Part shown: positions 17,173 to 26,970 of the stretch, piece after piece
Position numbering within the stretch: the stretch's first letter is position 1
How the letters are laid out: the number at the start of each line of letters is the position of its first letter
Source of the DNA: an uncultured Lachnospiraceae bacterium
GTDB lineage: Bacteria > Bacillota > Clostridia > Lachnospirales > Lachnospiraceae
DNA: 64,000 nucleotides
NCBI GenBank assembly: GCA_947588845.1
Contig: CANQAR010000004.1
Coordinates: forward strand, 1-64,000
Direction of reading: 5' to 3'
The notes under the pieces: generated by a model
Seen by the model: only the letters and a program-made list of their open reading frames with translations
What the model was told of the DNA's origin: nothing
Database searches by the model: none
Program-made: the position numbers and the translations under genes

Positions 17173-18438
17173 TCATTTTTCTTCTAATACAACCGGGAAC
17201 CCCATCCTCAGCTCAAATCCTTCCTTCCAGGCAGAACTTGCGGCAAGTGTAATTCCAAGTTCCCCAGCAAGTTCCCGGACGAGATACAGCCCCATCCCAG
17301 TCGCGTTCTTTCCCTCTTCGCCGGAGAAACCCGTGAATCCACGATTGAAAATATACGGGAGATCGCAGCTTTTCACTCCTCTGCCGTTGTCCCGGATAAG
17401 AAGCACATCTTTCTCCACATCTTTGGACAGTCCGGCCAGGATATGTAAGATCCCAATTTGTTCCGCTCTTTCCAGAATTTCCTGGTTTTTCTCTCCAGCC
17501 AATCCGTCTGAAAATTCTGATCTTTTGCTTCCATCCATCCTGCGTCCTGCTTTTGGTATTTCAGCCTCTCCTGGTTCAATCAGCATCTCTGCGGGATCCT
17601 CCGGACATACGCAAGTAAATGCCCCCTTCTCGCCTGAGGAAATCAAAAAATCCGGTTCTCCCCCTCTGCCCCTGAATAATTCGATCACAAGCTCCGGCTC
17701 CTCGCCGCTGTACTTGACCGCGTTGCTGACGACCTGACTCAGCATGAACCGCAGGCTGCGCCGATCCGTATATATTTCCCGATCCGGAACGCGAAGGATC
17801 ACCTGAAACTGTTTTTCCTCCAGAAGCGGCCGGTAATCCTCAATAACCTCCCCCACGCAGGCGCGGACACTGACGTATTCAAACAGATAATCTTTCTGCG
17901 CGCTTTTCAGGCGTGCGCAGAACATCATCTGCTCTGTGAGCTCCTGCATGCGGCTGCGGACATAATCCAGCCGGAAGCACACATCCTCCGGGATTTCCTC
18001 TCTGTGATTGTCCAGCAGCATCGTCAGCAGGGCGATCGGTGTCTTTATCTCATGTGCCCATGCTTCCACATACTCTTCATATTCCTCCAGCCGTGTCTGC
18101 GCCTGCTCATATTTATACCGATTTTCGCGCAGCAGTTCCCCCAGTCCGTGGATTTCTTCCTGCGCAGCTCCCGACATTTTTGTGAGTGTTTCCTCATGAC
18201 CGGTATCCGGATCATTCAGAAAATCCCGGAACGCCTGTATTCTTCTGCGGCTCTGCCACCCAAGAATTCCGCATACCGCCGCAAACAAAAAAACGGTCGC
18301 CAGCACAATCAGCGCTGCCAGCGCCCGAAATGCCGCCGCATCCGCGAGCCACAGAAGGACCGCCGCAAAAGAATCAACTCCCAGCACAAGCGCCAGCCAC
18401 GGAAACGACTGCCGGAGAAAATTCCAGTCATATTTCAT
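17173..18438 (-). CDS. BceS-like intramembrane-sensing histidine kinase
   Basis: This 421-residue kinase has two closely spaced membrane segments in the first 60 residues and almost no extracellular loop, the hallmark of BceS-type kinases that sense antimicrobial peptides through their ABC exporter. The H box is AWAHEIKTPIALL near residue 130, the N box LSQVVSNAVKYSG near 235, the G1 box IRDNGRGV and the G2 box GMGLYLVREL. Between the N and G1 boxes lies an insertion of about 80 residues (from RGRGGEPDFLISSGEKG) that typical kinases lack. It is last in the ATPase-permease-regulator-kinase order, 143 nt after the regulator gene. The start has only a weak ribosome site. Confidence 0.85.
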   Translation of the reverse strand: MKYDWNFLRQSFPWLALVLGVDSFAAVLLWLADAAAFRALAALIVLATVFLFAAVCGILGWQSRRRIQAFRDFLNDPDTGHEETLTKMSGAAQEEIHGLGELLRENRYKYEQAQTRLEEYEEYVEAWAHEIKTPIALLTMLLDNHREEIPEDVCFRLDYVRSRMQELTEQMMFCARLKSAQKDYLFEYVSVRACVGEVIEDYRPLLEEKQFQVILRVPDREIYTDRRSLRFMLSQVVSNAVKYSGEEPELVIELFRGRGGEPDFLISSGEKGAFTCVCPEDPAEMLIEPGEAEIPKAGRRMDGSKRSEFSDGLAGEKNQEILERAEQIGILHILAGLSKDVEKDVLLIRDNGRGVKSCDLPYIFNRGFTGFSGEEGKNATGMGLYLVRELAGELGITLAASSAWKEGFELRMGFPVVLEEK

Positions 18439-18581
18439 ATCGCTTCATCATCCCTTTTCCGTCCTGTCAATTAAACTTCTTTTAGCCTCATTCCTTTTCT
18501 GTTCTTCTAATCCCACTCCGCTTTTTCAATACTGTCATCTGCCCGATAATCAGCGCTGTACGAAATGTTTACGACAAACGT

Positions 18582-19286
18582 TCATGGCTGAGGCCTGGAG
18601 ACATAAGCACAAGCCTGCTGCTGTAACCCAAGGCGATACCCCTCTCCCCGCACCGTCTCGATCCGCTGCCGCATCCCCACGACTGCCATCGTCTTTTTCA
18701 GTCTCGTCAGATTCACCTGCAGCGCGTTCTCGTCGATGAACTCTGTCGTTCCCCAGACGGCAAGGCACAATTCCTCTTTCGTGATGAGCTGATCCCGGCG
18801 CGTCAGAAACACCTCAAGCAGTTTCCCCTGATTTTTGGGAAGGATTACGGAAGTATCGTCAATGTACAGCGTATAAGTCTGCCGGTCAAGGAGAAATCCC
18901 TCCCCTTCCAGCAGATTTCTGCGCCCCTCATACCGCTTCAGGATGTTTTCCAGACGGGCAAGCAGACGCTCTGCCCTGCAGGGCTTTGTCAGATACTCAT
19001 CCGCGCCTAACTTCAGCGCACGCAGCTCATCCTGCATCTGATCGCGGGAGGTCAGCACAAAAACCGGCATGGAGCCCGCCTGCTTCAGGATGCGGCAGAT
19101 CTCAAAGCCGCCGGCGCCAGGAAGGTTCAGATCCAGAAGAACAAGGTCAGGGGAGAGCTCCAGCAAACGCTCTCCCGCTTTTTCAAATTCACAGATTTCA
19201 TACACCTCATAATTCGCCCTGCGCAGAATCTCCGAGAGCTCCTCCCGCACCAGAGCGTCGTCCTCCACAACCGCAATTCGTTTCAT
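18582..19286 (-). CDS. BceR-like OmpR-family response regulator
   Basis: This 234-residue regulator has a receiver domain with the acidic pair EDD near residue 8, the phosphorylatable aspartate in LVLLDLNLPG near 53, and the conserved threonine and lysine in VLTSRD and YLTKPC. A winged-helix DNA-binding domain follows (LLEVFLTRRDQLITKEELCLAVWG). It should be phosphorylated by the kinase encoded next and activate the bceAB-like genes upstream. It lies 16 nt after the permease gene. GGAGG is only 4 nt from the ATG. Confidence 0.88.
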   Translation of the reverse strand: MKRIAVVEDDALVREELSEILRRANYEVYEICEFEKAGERLLELSPDLVLLDLNLPGAGGFEICRILKQAGSMPVFVLTSRDQMQDELRALKLGADEYLTKPCRAERLLARLENILKRYEGRRNLLEGEGFLLDRQTYTLYIDDTSVILPKNQGKLLEVFLTRRDQLITKEELCLAVWGTTEFIDENALQVNLTRLKKTMAVVGMRQRIETVRGEGYRLGLQQQACAYVSRPQP

Positions 19287-19302
19287 AAATCCTCCAATAC
19301 TT

Positions 19303-21420
19303 TTATTCCTCCCGCTCCGGCTCCATCAACGTCAGCAGATACCGGGCGCTGGTCCTTCTGACCAGCATGATGTAGAGATACTCAACTGCAAAAAGCAGCA
19401 AAAGCATCGGAACAGAAAGTCTTATCATTTCCGGGATGCTTTCTCTCATCTCGAATGAGAGCAGGCCTGTCAAAAGCGCTCTTTCACCAAACAGGCTGGC
19501 AATCGCCGCAAGTACGACCGGGATTCCAAAATACCAGTTGATCTGTCTGGCCGCCGACCGGCACAGTGTTCCGTAATCCGCGCCGAGCCGCACCAGCGTC
19601 CGGTATCTCCGTCCCGCTTTCTGCTGCCCCATCAGGAACTGCACGCCGATGACGGTATTCGCGACAACCAGGAATATGATCGCGAGATAGATCGTCAGGT
19701 AGCTCGAAGCCACCGTGTAAAACAGCTGACGCCCCATGTTCTGCAGATAGCTCTCATATGGCAGACCGGCCTCATCCAGCTTCTGATTCATGGCGGAGAT
19801 TGCCTGCAGAAGGCTCTTCCCCTCCACAGCTTCGTTCCCTAAAATTCCATTCAGATAAACACTGTAATCGCCCTGCGTATAATATTCAAACTGCTCATCC
19901 GGCAGGATCAGAGCAAAGCTGAGCGTGAGCATCCGATCCGTGACCAGAGCCGTGGTCTGCACCTCCCCGGTCAGACGTATGGCCGTTCCGTCCAGCACGG
20001 CTTCCGGTTCTTTGGACAAAATCTCATTCAGTATCCTGGTCCGCTCGTCATCCGTAAACTCTGGATCAATGTAGACGCCGGCCTCCCCTTTCTCCAGTTT
20101 CAGCACAGGAAGTCCTGCCGCATCAAGCAGCATGTTATAACCGGTCAGGGAGATCAGACGCGGCGCAGTCGCATAGCCGAGATTATTTAAAAGAATCTCC
20201 CGCGCATAGGACTCGGGCAGCCCGGCCAGAGCGTCCATGACCGTCTCCATCTGAAATGCATGTTCATAATCTTCTGTCGTGCGGATATGACCCACCTTCA
20301 TCTCAAACAAGCTGGAAAAATACGTATCCAGTCCCCTGTCAGCCAGTACCGTTTTTTCATTCTCCGCTTCATCCGAAAACGTGTAATCAAGGACATGATC
20401 CTTTGACCAGTTGTTGTCCCGGGCGATCGCCACGCCTGAACCAAAGCAGCAAAGAGCCGCAAGGATCAGCAGAAAGCTGACCGCCATCGCACCGGAATGA
20501 TGAATTACCGTCTCCTCGAGCTGCCGGAAATCAAAAACCTGCAGGTTTTGAAAAGAACAGTCTTCCTTCACTCTCCTGGGGTCCGCAGACAATGACGCAC
20601 GATTCCCCCTCCGTGCCAGAAAATCCATCGCAAAACGGAGTCCGTAAAACAAAAACGCCGTCCCCAGAAGTCCCAGTGCAAGCGTATACCCCATCTTGTC
20701 TATCTGGCTCCACGAGATTCCTCCGGCAGCCATCCCGAACGCCGCCGTCAGGCAGACCAGCCCGACAAGCAGCGACAGCAGATAAACCGCCGCCGGCTTC
20801 TGTTTTTTCACCCCTTTGGGCGTATCCAGCAGCAGACTGCCGACTTCCTGCCGGACGATCTTTCCGCTGAGCACCAGAAAAGCCGCAGATTTGATCAGAA
20901 GAAATCCCACCGCAGTCCACAGCACCGCCCGCAGAGAAAAGGAGCTCTGATGTCCAATGATTCCCAGCCCGACGACTTTCGCCGTCACAAGACTCGTCAG
21001 CTCCGAGATCAGAACGGCGACAGGAATCCCGATCACAAGCGCCAGAACACTGCCGGAAAAATCCTCCGCAAGCAGCAGCAGAAACAGTTTCGGTCGGCGG
21101 AGTCCGAACATCAGATACATTCCGAACTCATGGCTGCGCCGTTCCATCTGGAAACTTCCGGCATAGTAAATCAAAAAGAACAGAATGATCAGCGTCATTC
21201 CATAGAAAAGCGGGATCATCGCCATCAGTTTATTCACCGCGTCACTCTCCATTTTCTGAAGAAACAGCATGACATCCTGGCTGGAGAGCGACAGGACAAT
21301 GTAGAACGCGATGATCGAAATCAGCAGAGAGAGGAAAAACAGACTGTTTTCTTTTCGGTTTCTTCTGCTGTTGCGGCGGACCAGCGTCCGGAACATTCCG
21401 GGAGATTTCTCATAAAACAT
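19303..21420 (-). CDS. BceB-like ABC transporter permease (FtsX domains, large extracellular loop)
   Basis: This 705-residue permease has the BceB topology: about four N-terminal membrane segments with FtsX-like sequence, further segments to residue 340, a soluble extracellular domain of about 200 residues, and three C-terminal segments. In the known systems this large loop takes part in peptide recognition, and the permease relays flux to the kinase. The Bce-like N-terminal MFYEKSPGMFRTLVRRNSRR is characteristic. GGAGG lies 8 nt before the ATG, which sits within the end of the ATPase gene (11-nt overlap). It should confer resistance to peptide antibiotics acting on lipid II-cycle targets; the specific one is unknown. 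Confidence 0.88.
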   Translation of the reverse strand: MFYEKSPGMFRTLVRRNSRRNRKENSLFFLSLLISIIAFYIVLSLSSQDVMLFLQKMESDAVNKLMAMIPLFYGMTLIILFFLIYYAGSFQMERRSHEFGMYLMFGLRRPKLFLLLLAEDFSGSVLALVIGIPVAVLISELTSLVTAKVVGLGIIGHQSSFSLRAVLWTAVGFLLIKSAAFLVLSGKIVRQEVGSLLLDTPKGVKKQKPAAVYLLSLLVGLVCLTAAFGMAAGGISWSQIDKMGYTLALGLLGTAFLFYGLRFAMDFLARRGNRASLSADPRRVKEDCSFQNLQVFDFRQLEETVIHHSGAMAVSFLLILAALCCFGSGVAIARDNNWSKDHVLDYTFSDEAENEKTVLADRGLDTYFSSLFEMKVGHIRTTEDYEHAFQMETVMDALAGLPESYAREILLNNLGYATAPRLISLTGYNMLLDAAGLPVLKLEKGEAGVYIDPEFTDDERTRILNEILSKEPEAVLDGTAIRLTGEVQTTALVTDRMLTLSFALILPDEQFEYYTQGDYSVYLNGILGNEAVEGKSLLQAISAMNQKLDEAGLPYESYLQNMGRQLFYTVASSYLTIYLAIIFLVVANTVIGVQFLMGQQKAGRRYRTLVRLGADYGTLCRSAARQINWYFGIPVVLAAIASLFGERALLTGLLSFEMRESIPEMIRLSVPMLLLLFAVEYLYIMLVRRTSARYLLTLMEPEREE

Positions 21421-22201
21421 TTTCGCTGCCTCCTCCCATCTGCGCCATCACTTTGAGTATGCGTCCATGAAACATCTGCTGCGTCTCCTCCGGAGTATCT
21501 CTGCGCAGCTCATGGATAATCCGTCCGTCCCGGATAAACAAAATTCTCCGGCAATAGCTCGCCGCACCGGAATCATGCGTGACCATCAGGATTGTAGCGT
21601 TCTCATCCCGGTTCAGCCCGGACAGCTTCTCCATCAGGACCTTCGCGTTTCTGGAGTCAAGCGCCCCGGTCGGCTCATCCGCAAGAACAAGCTCCGGCTT
21701 CATGATCAGCGCCCGCGCCGCCGCCACTCTCTGTTTTTGCCCTCCGGACATTTGCGCCGGAAATTTATCCAGTACATCCGCAATTTCCAGATAATCCGCA
21801 AGCTGCCGCAGTCTTTCCCGGCTCTCTTTTTCCGAAATACCGTGCAGCGACAGCGGAAGCAGAATATTTTCCCGGCCGGTCAGATTATCGAGCAGTTCAA
21901 AATTCTGGAACAGATAACCGATTTTCTTCCCGCGGTATTCCGCCAGTTCTTTTCCTTCCATATCCTGTATCTGCGCGCCGCGCAGGGCGATTTTGCCGGC
22001 AGTCGGCCGGATCACTGCCGCAATGCAGTTTAAAAGTGTCGACTTGCCGGAACCGCTGCTGCCCATGATACCGAGAAATTCTCCCTCCAGAACCTGAAAC
22101 GTGACGCCATCGAGAGCTTTCGTCTGATTCTGGGATTTCCCTCCGTAATACTTGCTCAGGAAATCAATTTCAAGAATATTTTCTGTTCTGATGTTTTCCA
22201 T
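21410..22201 (-). CDS. BceA-like ABC transporter ATP-binding protein
   Basis: This 263-residue ATPase heads the locus. Visible are Walker A GSSGSGKST near residue 48, the signature MSGGQKQRVAAARAL, Walker B LVLADEPTGALD and the switch histidine in MVTHD. It belongs to the MacB/LolD-like branch that partners FtsX-fold permeases. GGAGG lies 8 nt before the ATG. The overlap with the permease gene indicates coupling. The 327-bp region upstream should hold the promoter controlled by the cognate regulator. Confidence 0.9.
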   Translation of the reverse strand: MENIRTENILEIDFLSKYYGGKSQNQTKALDGVTFQVLEGEFLGIMGSSGSGKSTLLNCIAAVIRPTAGKIALRGAQIQDMEGKELAEYRGKKIGYLFQNFELLDNLTGRENILLPLSLHGISEKESRERLRQLADYLEIADVLDKFPAQMSGGQKQRVAAARALIMKPELVLADEPTGALDSRNAKVLMEKLSGLNRDENATILMVTHDSGAASYCRRILFIRDGRIIHELRRDTPEETQQMFHGRILKVMAQMGGGSENVL

Positions 22202-22528
22202 CTGGTATACCTCCGTTTTCTGTCAGACACCCTCTTGCGCCGAACGCATCCGCGCGGCAGACGTTCATGTCCCGTGCCGCAGACTAATGCCATGATACCA
22301 GAATCAAACAGTCATGCGTTATGCCTGCATGGAAAAGCATGACCTGTTCCCAACATCACACCATAGCAAAAAGTCCACGGATCGCTCCGTTCCTTTCCCG
22401 CTTCTGCAATCCATGTCCTGCCTCGGCCGGTGCTGACAAACAATATCCTACCATATGCCAGACCGGAAAAACACTTACAGCTGATGAAAGAAACTGATCC
22501 TTCCCTTTAAAGTACAGTTGTTCCTGTT
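22202..22528. other. Intergenic region upstream of the bceAB-like operon
   Basis: No gene is seen. An imperfect inverted repeat, CAGTCATGC (about 22309) with GCATGACCTG (about 22336), lies about 110 nt upstream of the ATPase start and is a candidate regulator-binding site or promoter element. The remainder is featureless to me. Confidence 0.4.
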
Positions 22529-24238
22529 TCATTTATCCGACGGTCTGCACGTTTCCTCCAGAACTATGCTGCATCTCTTTTTATAACAGGCAATGCCGTA
22601 CCGCAGTACCTTCCTGATTCCATCATCATACAGCTTTTCTTCATATCTCCTCTCACGTATCTGCTTAAGCGCCTGTTCCGCTCCTTTCTCCAGGTCGCCG
22701 TCCTGCGCGTATTTCACCTCGATCACAATTCCCAGCTCGTCGTCCTCTGTCTCGATCAGAATATCTCCGTAACCGTCCCCTGTCTCATAATTGCTGAATA
22801 CATACCAGTTTCCTTTGAATCCGAGTATCCCCAGAAGAATCCCATGATAAAAATTCTCTTTCAGATTTCTTTTCACAAAAGTGTCCCGGATACTGACCGT
22901 TTTTTTAAGGTACAAACCGAATAGTTCCTGTACCTTTGCAGCGTCCCCATTTTTAAGCGCGCTGCAGAATTCCCGCACGGTCTCTCCATCTTTCTTTGTG
23001 TTTTCCTTAAACAGATCAAGAATCTGTGTCCTGAAAATATCGCGGATCTCCATGTTCGGAATCGACAGCGGGACCACCCGTCCATTGGCTTCCCCGCGCT
23101 TTGTCAGATAACCGGTCATATACAGCAGGCTCCACAGATTCTCCACAGAACTGTACATCTCCCGGTACGTAAGCTCCTGATAAATTTCTTTTCTGACCAC
23201 TTCGCCGGCTGTCAGCTCCTCCAGCTCCTGTCTGGTCACGCTCACGTCCTGCTGCTCTACAAATTGTCTGACTGCGTCATTCCCACTGGAATTGGCCCAG
23301 TAATCCTGAGGCGGAAGCTCCGGATCCGACTCCAGATCAAAGCAGTAATTGATCACATCCCACGGACAGTACAGATCCCTGCTGCCGAACCGGTATCCAT
23401 CGTACCACTCTCTAACCCGCTCATAAGACTCTTCCAGTCCATAATATTCCAGCATTTCCCGGACTTCTCGATCCGTGAAGCCAAAATACTCATCAAATTT
23501 CGTGTCCGCAATCGTGAATACCCTGAGATTATTCATTCCTGTGAAAACGCTCTCCTTCGAAATCCGCAGACATCCAGTCAGCACCGCAAATTCCAGACTG
23601 CTGTTGGTCTTAAGCGCCTGACTGAACATACCGCGGATCAACTGCACCATCTGGTCATAATACCCGCCATAAAACGCTTTCTGCAGCGGAACATCATATT
23701 CATCGATCAACAGTATCGTTTTTTGTCCATAATGCGTTTCCAGCAGCCGGGTCAATGTTCTCAGGCTGTCATAAAGCGCCTGCTCTCCCATTTTCCAGCT
23801 CATCAGTTCCAGAAAAATTTTTTTATCAAAATCATCAAGGCGGTCACTTTTCAATAAAAAGCGAAGACGTCCTGCCTCCTCCGCGATCACGCTTCCCATC
23901 TGTCCTCTGGCAGTCTCAAAACTGTCCGCGTCCACACTTTTCAGCGACACAAAAATAACCGGGAATTTTCCCATGTATTTCCTGCACAGCTCCGTCTCCC
24001 GCGTGATTGCCAGCCCGTCAAAAATTGCCGGATCCCCGCCGATCTCGAAGAAACATTTCAGCATGGTCATAGTCAGCGTCTTCCCAAAACGCCGCGGGCG
24101 GGTGAAAAGATTCACTTCTGCAGAACTGCGGATCAGCTCGCTGATCAGAGCTGTTTTATCTACATAGTAACAGTCCTTCTTTCTCAGTTCATCAAAAAAT
24201 TCCGTTCCCAATGGGAGCCTTTTTTTCTTATACGGCAT
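22529..24238 (-). CDS. AAA-ATPase-like / PD-(D/E)XK nuclease-like protein, copy 2
   Basis: The real protein is 569 residues, starting at MPYKKKRLPLGTEFFDELRK; the ORF track runs 122 codons further upstream in frame without family similarity. GGAGG is 11 nt before this ATG. Residues 43-54 hold the Walker A-like NLFTRPRRFGKT, residues about 180-190 the Walker B-like TILLIDEYDVPL, and the C-terminal nuclease-like core reads GYGDILIETEDDELGIVIEVKY. It shares a close architecture and many identical stretches with the copy at 58.2 kb, including LTGCLRISKES and EWYDGYRFG. Function unproven. Confidence 0.85.
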   Translation of the reverse strand: MPYKKKRLPLGTEFFDELRKKDCYYVDKTALISELIRSSAEVNLFTRPRRFGKTLTMTMLKCFFEIGGDPAIFDGLAITRETELCRKYMGKFPVIFVSLKSVDADSFETARGQMGSVIAEEAGRLRFLLKSDRLDDFDKKIFLELMSWKMGEQALYDSLRTLTRLLETHYGQKTILLIDEYDVPLQKAFYGGYYDQMVQLIRGMFSQALKTNSSLEFAVLTGCLRISKESVFTGMNNLRVFTIADTKFDEYFGFTDREVREMLEYYGLEESYERVREWYDGYRFGSRDLYCPWDVINYCFDLESDPELPPQDYWANSSGNDAVRQFVEQQDVSVTRQELEELTAGEVVRKEIYQELTYREMYSSVENLWSLLYMTGYLTKRGEANGRVVPLSIPNMEIRDIFRTQILDLFKENTKKDGETVREFCSALKNGDAAKVQELFGLYLKKTVSIRDTFVKRNLKENFYHGILLGILGFKGNWYVFSNYETGDGYGDILIETEDDELGIVIEVKYAQDGDLEKGAEQALKQIRERRYEEKLYDDGIRKVLRYGIACYKKRCSIVLEETCRPSDK

Positions 24239-24389
24239 GCTTCTTACCACCTCCAATCCACTTTGTGGTTCTTCCTTCAGTATATAAAAAACCTCTGTTT
24301 TCCGCAAGGTGAAACAGTGATCCGGACATACAAACTGCCCAGACCATTCCACATCCATGCCATGTTTTTTAGGGAATTTAATCAAATTA

Positions 24390-24441
24390 TTAACAAACCT
24401 TAAGAATTCCTCAGTATATGTTAAGATATGTCTTTTATAAT
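24390..24441 (+). promoter_or_regulatory. citMHS promoter with phased TTAA-A repeats (response-regulator sites)
   Basis: TATAAT (24436-24441) has no recognisable -35. Upstream, TTAACAA (24390), TTAAGAA (24400) and TTAAGAT (24421) recur at 10 and 21 bp intervals, on one face of the helix. This is the usual look of an OmpR-type activator site, and an OmpR-type regulator is encoded beside this gene. Confidence 0.55.
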
Positions 24442-24510
24442 AGAATGCGAACTTTAAGACTCTGCCGCGGACAGACGGCAGAAATATATTATTTACAGGA
24501 GGTAAAGTGT

Positions 24511-25869
24511 ATGAGTACAACTGTAGTTGGTATTCTCGGTTTTCTCTGCATCGCCGTGATCGTGGTGGTTCTGTTTCAGAGCAAAACCCTTCCCAGCGTG
24601 GCATTCATTGCCTTCCCTGCTATTCTCGCCGTAATTCTGGTTATCGGCGGATACTACACCTTTGAGAATATCGGGGATCTGATTAAGGCGGGATTTTCCA
24701 GCACCGGCCCCACCGCTGCCCTTTTCGTCTTCTCCGTACTCTATTTCGGCATTATGACCGATGCGGGGATGTTTGACGTAATCATCGGCAAACTGATGAA
24801 ACTGGTCGGCGACAATGTCATCGGCGTCACAGTGATGACCGCTGTCATCGCCCTGATCGGCCATCTGGACGGAGGCGGCGCTTCCACATTCTGTATCGTC
24901 GTTCCTTCCATGCTTCCGGTCTACAAGAAAATGCACATGCGTCCCACGACGCTGCTGAGAGTCGCCGTTCTTGGCATGGGTATCCTGAACCTGATGCCGT
25001 GGGCAGGCCCCACCATGCGTGCCGCTACAGTGCTTGGCATTGAGTCCGCAGGTCTCTGGCACACCCTGCTTCCCATCCAGATCTTTGGTATTATCCTGGT
25101 ACTGGGACACGCGATCCTGGCCGGCGTTCAGGAAAAGAAACGCGGCGCCGGACTTGCCGGCGAACTGGCAAAATCAGAGGGAACCGTCACGACAGAGGAA
25201 AGCTCTTCCGCCTCTGGGACAAACGAACTGGCACGCCCCAATCTTTTCTTCTTCAACATCATTCTGACCATCGCGGTTATCGCCATGCTGGTCTGGGGTG
25301 TATTTCCTGACTACCTGCCGTTCATGCTGGGTGTTGCGATCGCTCTGTTTGTTAACTATGGCTTCACTGCCAACATGCACAAGAAGGTCATCAATCTCCA
25401 CGCAGCGCCTGCTCTGATGATGTGCTCCACCCTGATGGGCGCCGCTGTCCTGATGGGTATTCTGGTCAAGAACGTCGAAGGCGTGGACAGCGTTGTTACC
25501 TGTATGGCCGGCATCATCACACAGATTCTGCCCGATTTCCTGGGAAGACATCTTCCTATCGTTATCGGTATTCTGTCTGTACCGCTGGCTCTGGCTTTCG
25601 ATACCGACAGCTACTTCTACGGCATGCTGCCCGTTATGATCGGAATCGGCGAGAGCTTTGGAATCGCTGCTCTGCCTATCGCAGTAGCCATGGTTGTCTG
25701 CCGTAACTGCGCGACCTTCATCAGCCCTATGGTACCGGCTACACTCCTTGGCGTAGGTCTGGCCGAAGTAGATATCAAGGATCATATCAAGTCCAGCTTC
25801 TTCTACGTGTGGGCGTTCTCCATCCTATGTATGATCTTCGCTATCATTCTGGGAATTATGGTTCTGTAA
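24511..25869 (+). CDS. CitMHS family citrate-metal:proton symporter
   Basis: This 452-residue membrane transporter belongs to the CitMHS family, which takes up citrate complexed with divalent metal ions. About 11-12 membrane segments are visible, along with LIGHLDGGGASTFCIVVPS in the first half and AFDTDSYFYGMLPV with CRNCATFISPMVPATLLGVG in the second, both typical of the family. The ORF opens earlier, but GGAGG lies 8 nt before the ATG at 24511. The two-component genes that follow probably sense the substrate and switch it on. The exact substrate could be another tricarboxylate. Confidence 0.88.
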   Translation: MSTTVVGILGFLCIAVIVVVLFQSKTLPSVAFIAFPAILAVILVIGGYYTFENIGDLIKAGFSSTGPTAALFVFSVLYFGIMTDAGMFDVIIGKLMKLVGDNVIGVTVMTAVIALIGHLDGGGASTFCIVVPSMLPVYKKMHMRPTTLLRVAVLGMGILNLMPWAGPTMRAATVLGIESAGLWHTLLPIQIFGIILVLGHAILAGVQEKKRGAGLAGELAKSEGTVTTEESSSASGTNELARPNLFFFNIILTIAVIAMLVWGVFPDYLPFMLGVAIALFVNYGFTANMHKKVINLHAAPALMMCSTLMGAAVLMGILVKNVEGVDSVVTCMAGIITQILPDFLGRHLPIVIGILSVPLALAFDTDSYFYGMLPVMIGIGESFGIAALPIAVAMVVCRNCATFISPMVPATLLGVGLAEVDIKDHIKSSFFYVWAFSILCMIFAIILGIMVL

Positions 25870-25890
25870 ACAAACGGCACTTTTTACATA

Positions 25891-26020
25891 GCAGGAGACG
25901 GTTTTTCCTCCTGCTCGCCTGCGCGGCCCGCATGCTGCGGCAGCAGCTGATTTCCATATGCGTGCCTGCGCATCATGGAAGACGGCGGGCCGAAACTCAC
26001 TGTATGGGTTTCGGCCCGCC
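25891..26020. repeat. Palindromic intergenic repeat, copy R1, with adjacent long hairpin
   Basis: Positions 25891-25973 match the repeat at 28983-29067 over about 80 nt: a GCAGGAG/CTCCTGC hairpin, then GCTCGCC-GCGCGGCCCG, GCTGCG-CAGCAGCTG, and a CCTGCGCAT end. Directly after it, GGCGGGCCGAAAC (25984-25996) pairs perfectly with GTTTCGGCCCGCC (26008-26020). It sits between convergent genes and may act as a two-way terminator. Confidence 0.7.
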
Positions 26021-26185
26021 GCCGCAATTCAAGACTCGCTTCCTGCATGTCTGCCTTTTTATCCGCTCTGCTTTCTCGTCTCTCAGAAAACTGCGTCTGC
26101 AAGACAAAAGCCTCAAGCCGCGGCCCGCGAAAAGGAAACAGCTGTTTCGCAATCTGCCTGCCGTAAAAATACTTTCTTTCTCCTC

Positions 26186-26878
26186 TCACTCCGGATCAAC
26201 CACAAATTTATATCCCAGTCCCCAGACCGTCATCAGATAACAGGGAGATTTTGGTTTATCTTCAATCTTGCTCCTCAAATGATTGATATGCACCGTGACC
26301 GTATTCTCATCCACAACCGTGTCGTTCCAGACCGCCTGATAAATCTGCCCTTTTGAAAATACCTGCCCCGGATGTTCCATAAAAAAAGCCATCAGCTGAG
26401 TTTCTTTCGAAGAAAGTAAAATCTCCCGGTCTTCTTTCTTCAGCCGGAGCGTGGACTTATTAAACTGAAACGGCCCCACGGCCAGCAGATTTGAGGAAAA
26501 TGTCCGCAGATGTTCACTGCGCCTGATCAGGGCTTTAACCTTTGCCCCCAGAATCACCGGGTTGAAAGGTTTCGTCACGTAATCGTCCGCTCCCAGCTCC
26601 AGTCCGTACAAAGTATCATAATCTTCATTTTTCCCACTGACAATAATAATCGGCGTTATATTATGCGCAGCGCGGATCTTCTCCACAGCTTCAAATCCAT
26701 CCATCCCATCCATCGTGATATCCATCAGAATCAGAGCATATGTATTCATCGTCAGAAGCTTCAGCGCCTGCTCCGCACTCGCAGCCACATCCGCCGCCAG
26801 ACGATTGCTGTACATTACCTTTTTCAAAAGCCGCTGAATACTGGGATCGTCGTCCACGATAAGAACTTTGTCTTCCAT
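26186..26878 (-). CDS. OmpR-family response regulator of the citrate-transport system
   Basis: This 230-residue regulator has a receiver domain (acidic pair in IVDDDPS, phospho-acceptor in LILMDITMDG near residue 54, IIIVSGKNED, VTKPFNP) and a winged-helix domain (SSKETQLMAFFMEHPGQVFS and the VTVHINHLRSKIED recognition region). It is divergent from the histidine kinase gene and convergent with the CitMHS gene. The AGGAGG site is 12 nt from the ATG, rather far. It most likely binds the TTAA-A repeats before the transporter gene. Confidence 0.85.
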   Translation of the reverse strand: MEDKVLIVDDDPSIQRLLKKVMYSNRLAADVAASAEQALKLLTMNTYALILMDITMDGMDGFEAVEKIRAAHNITPIIIVSGKNEDYDTLYGLELGADDYVTKPFNPVILGAKVKALIRRSEHLRTFSSNLLAVGPFQFNKSTLRLKKEDREILLSSKETQLMAFFMEHPGQVFSKGQIYQAVWNDTVVDENTVTVHINHLRSKIEDKPKSPCYLMTVWGLGYKFVVDPE

Positions 26879-26970
26879 AAATAAACGCAGCCTCCTTCCA
26901 AAACCTGCTTTTGACTTTCATATCATACTGAAAATCTGAGAAAAAGTAAATACAAAAACCGGAAAATTCA

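Noticed and set aside
24239-24604. 122-codon N-terminal extension of AAA/PD-(D/E)XK copy 2
   Set aside because: The in-frame sequence does not resemble the family, and the ATG at 24238 is preceded by GGAGG and begins as the paralogues do.
25809-26356. Plus-strand ORFs across the repeat R1
   Set aside because: They are products of the palindromic repeat and the antisense of the response-regulator gene.
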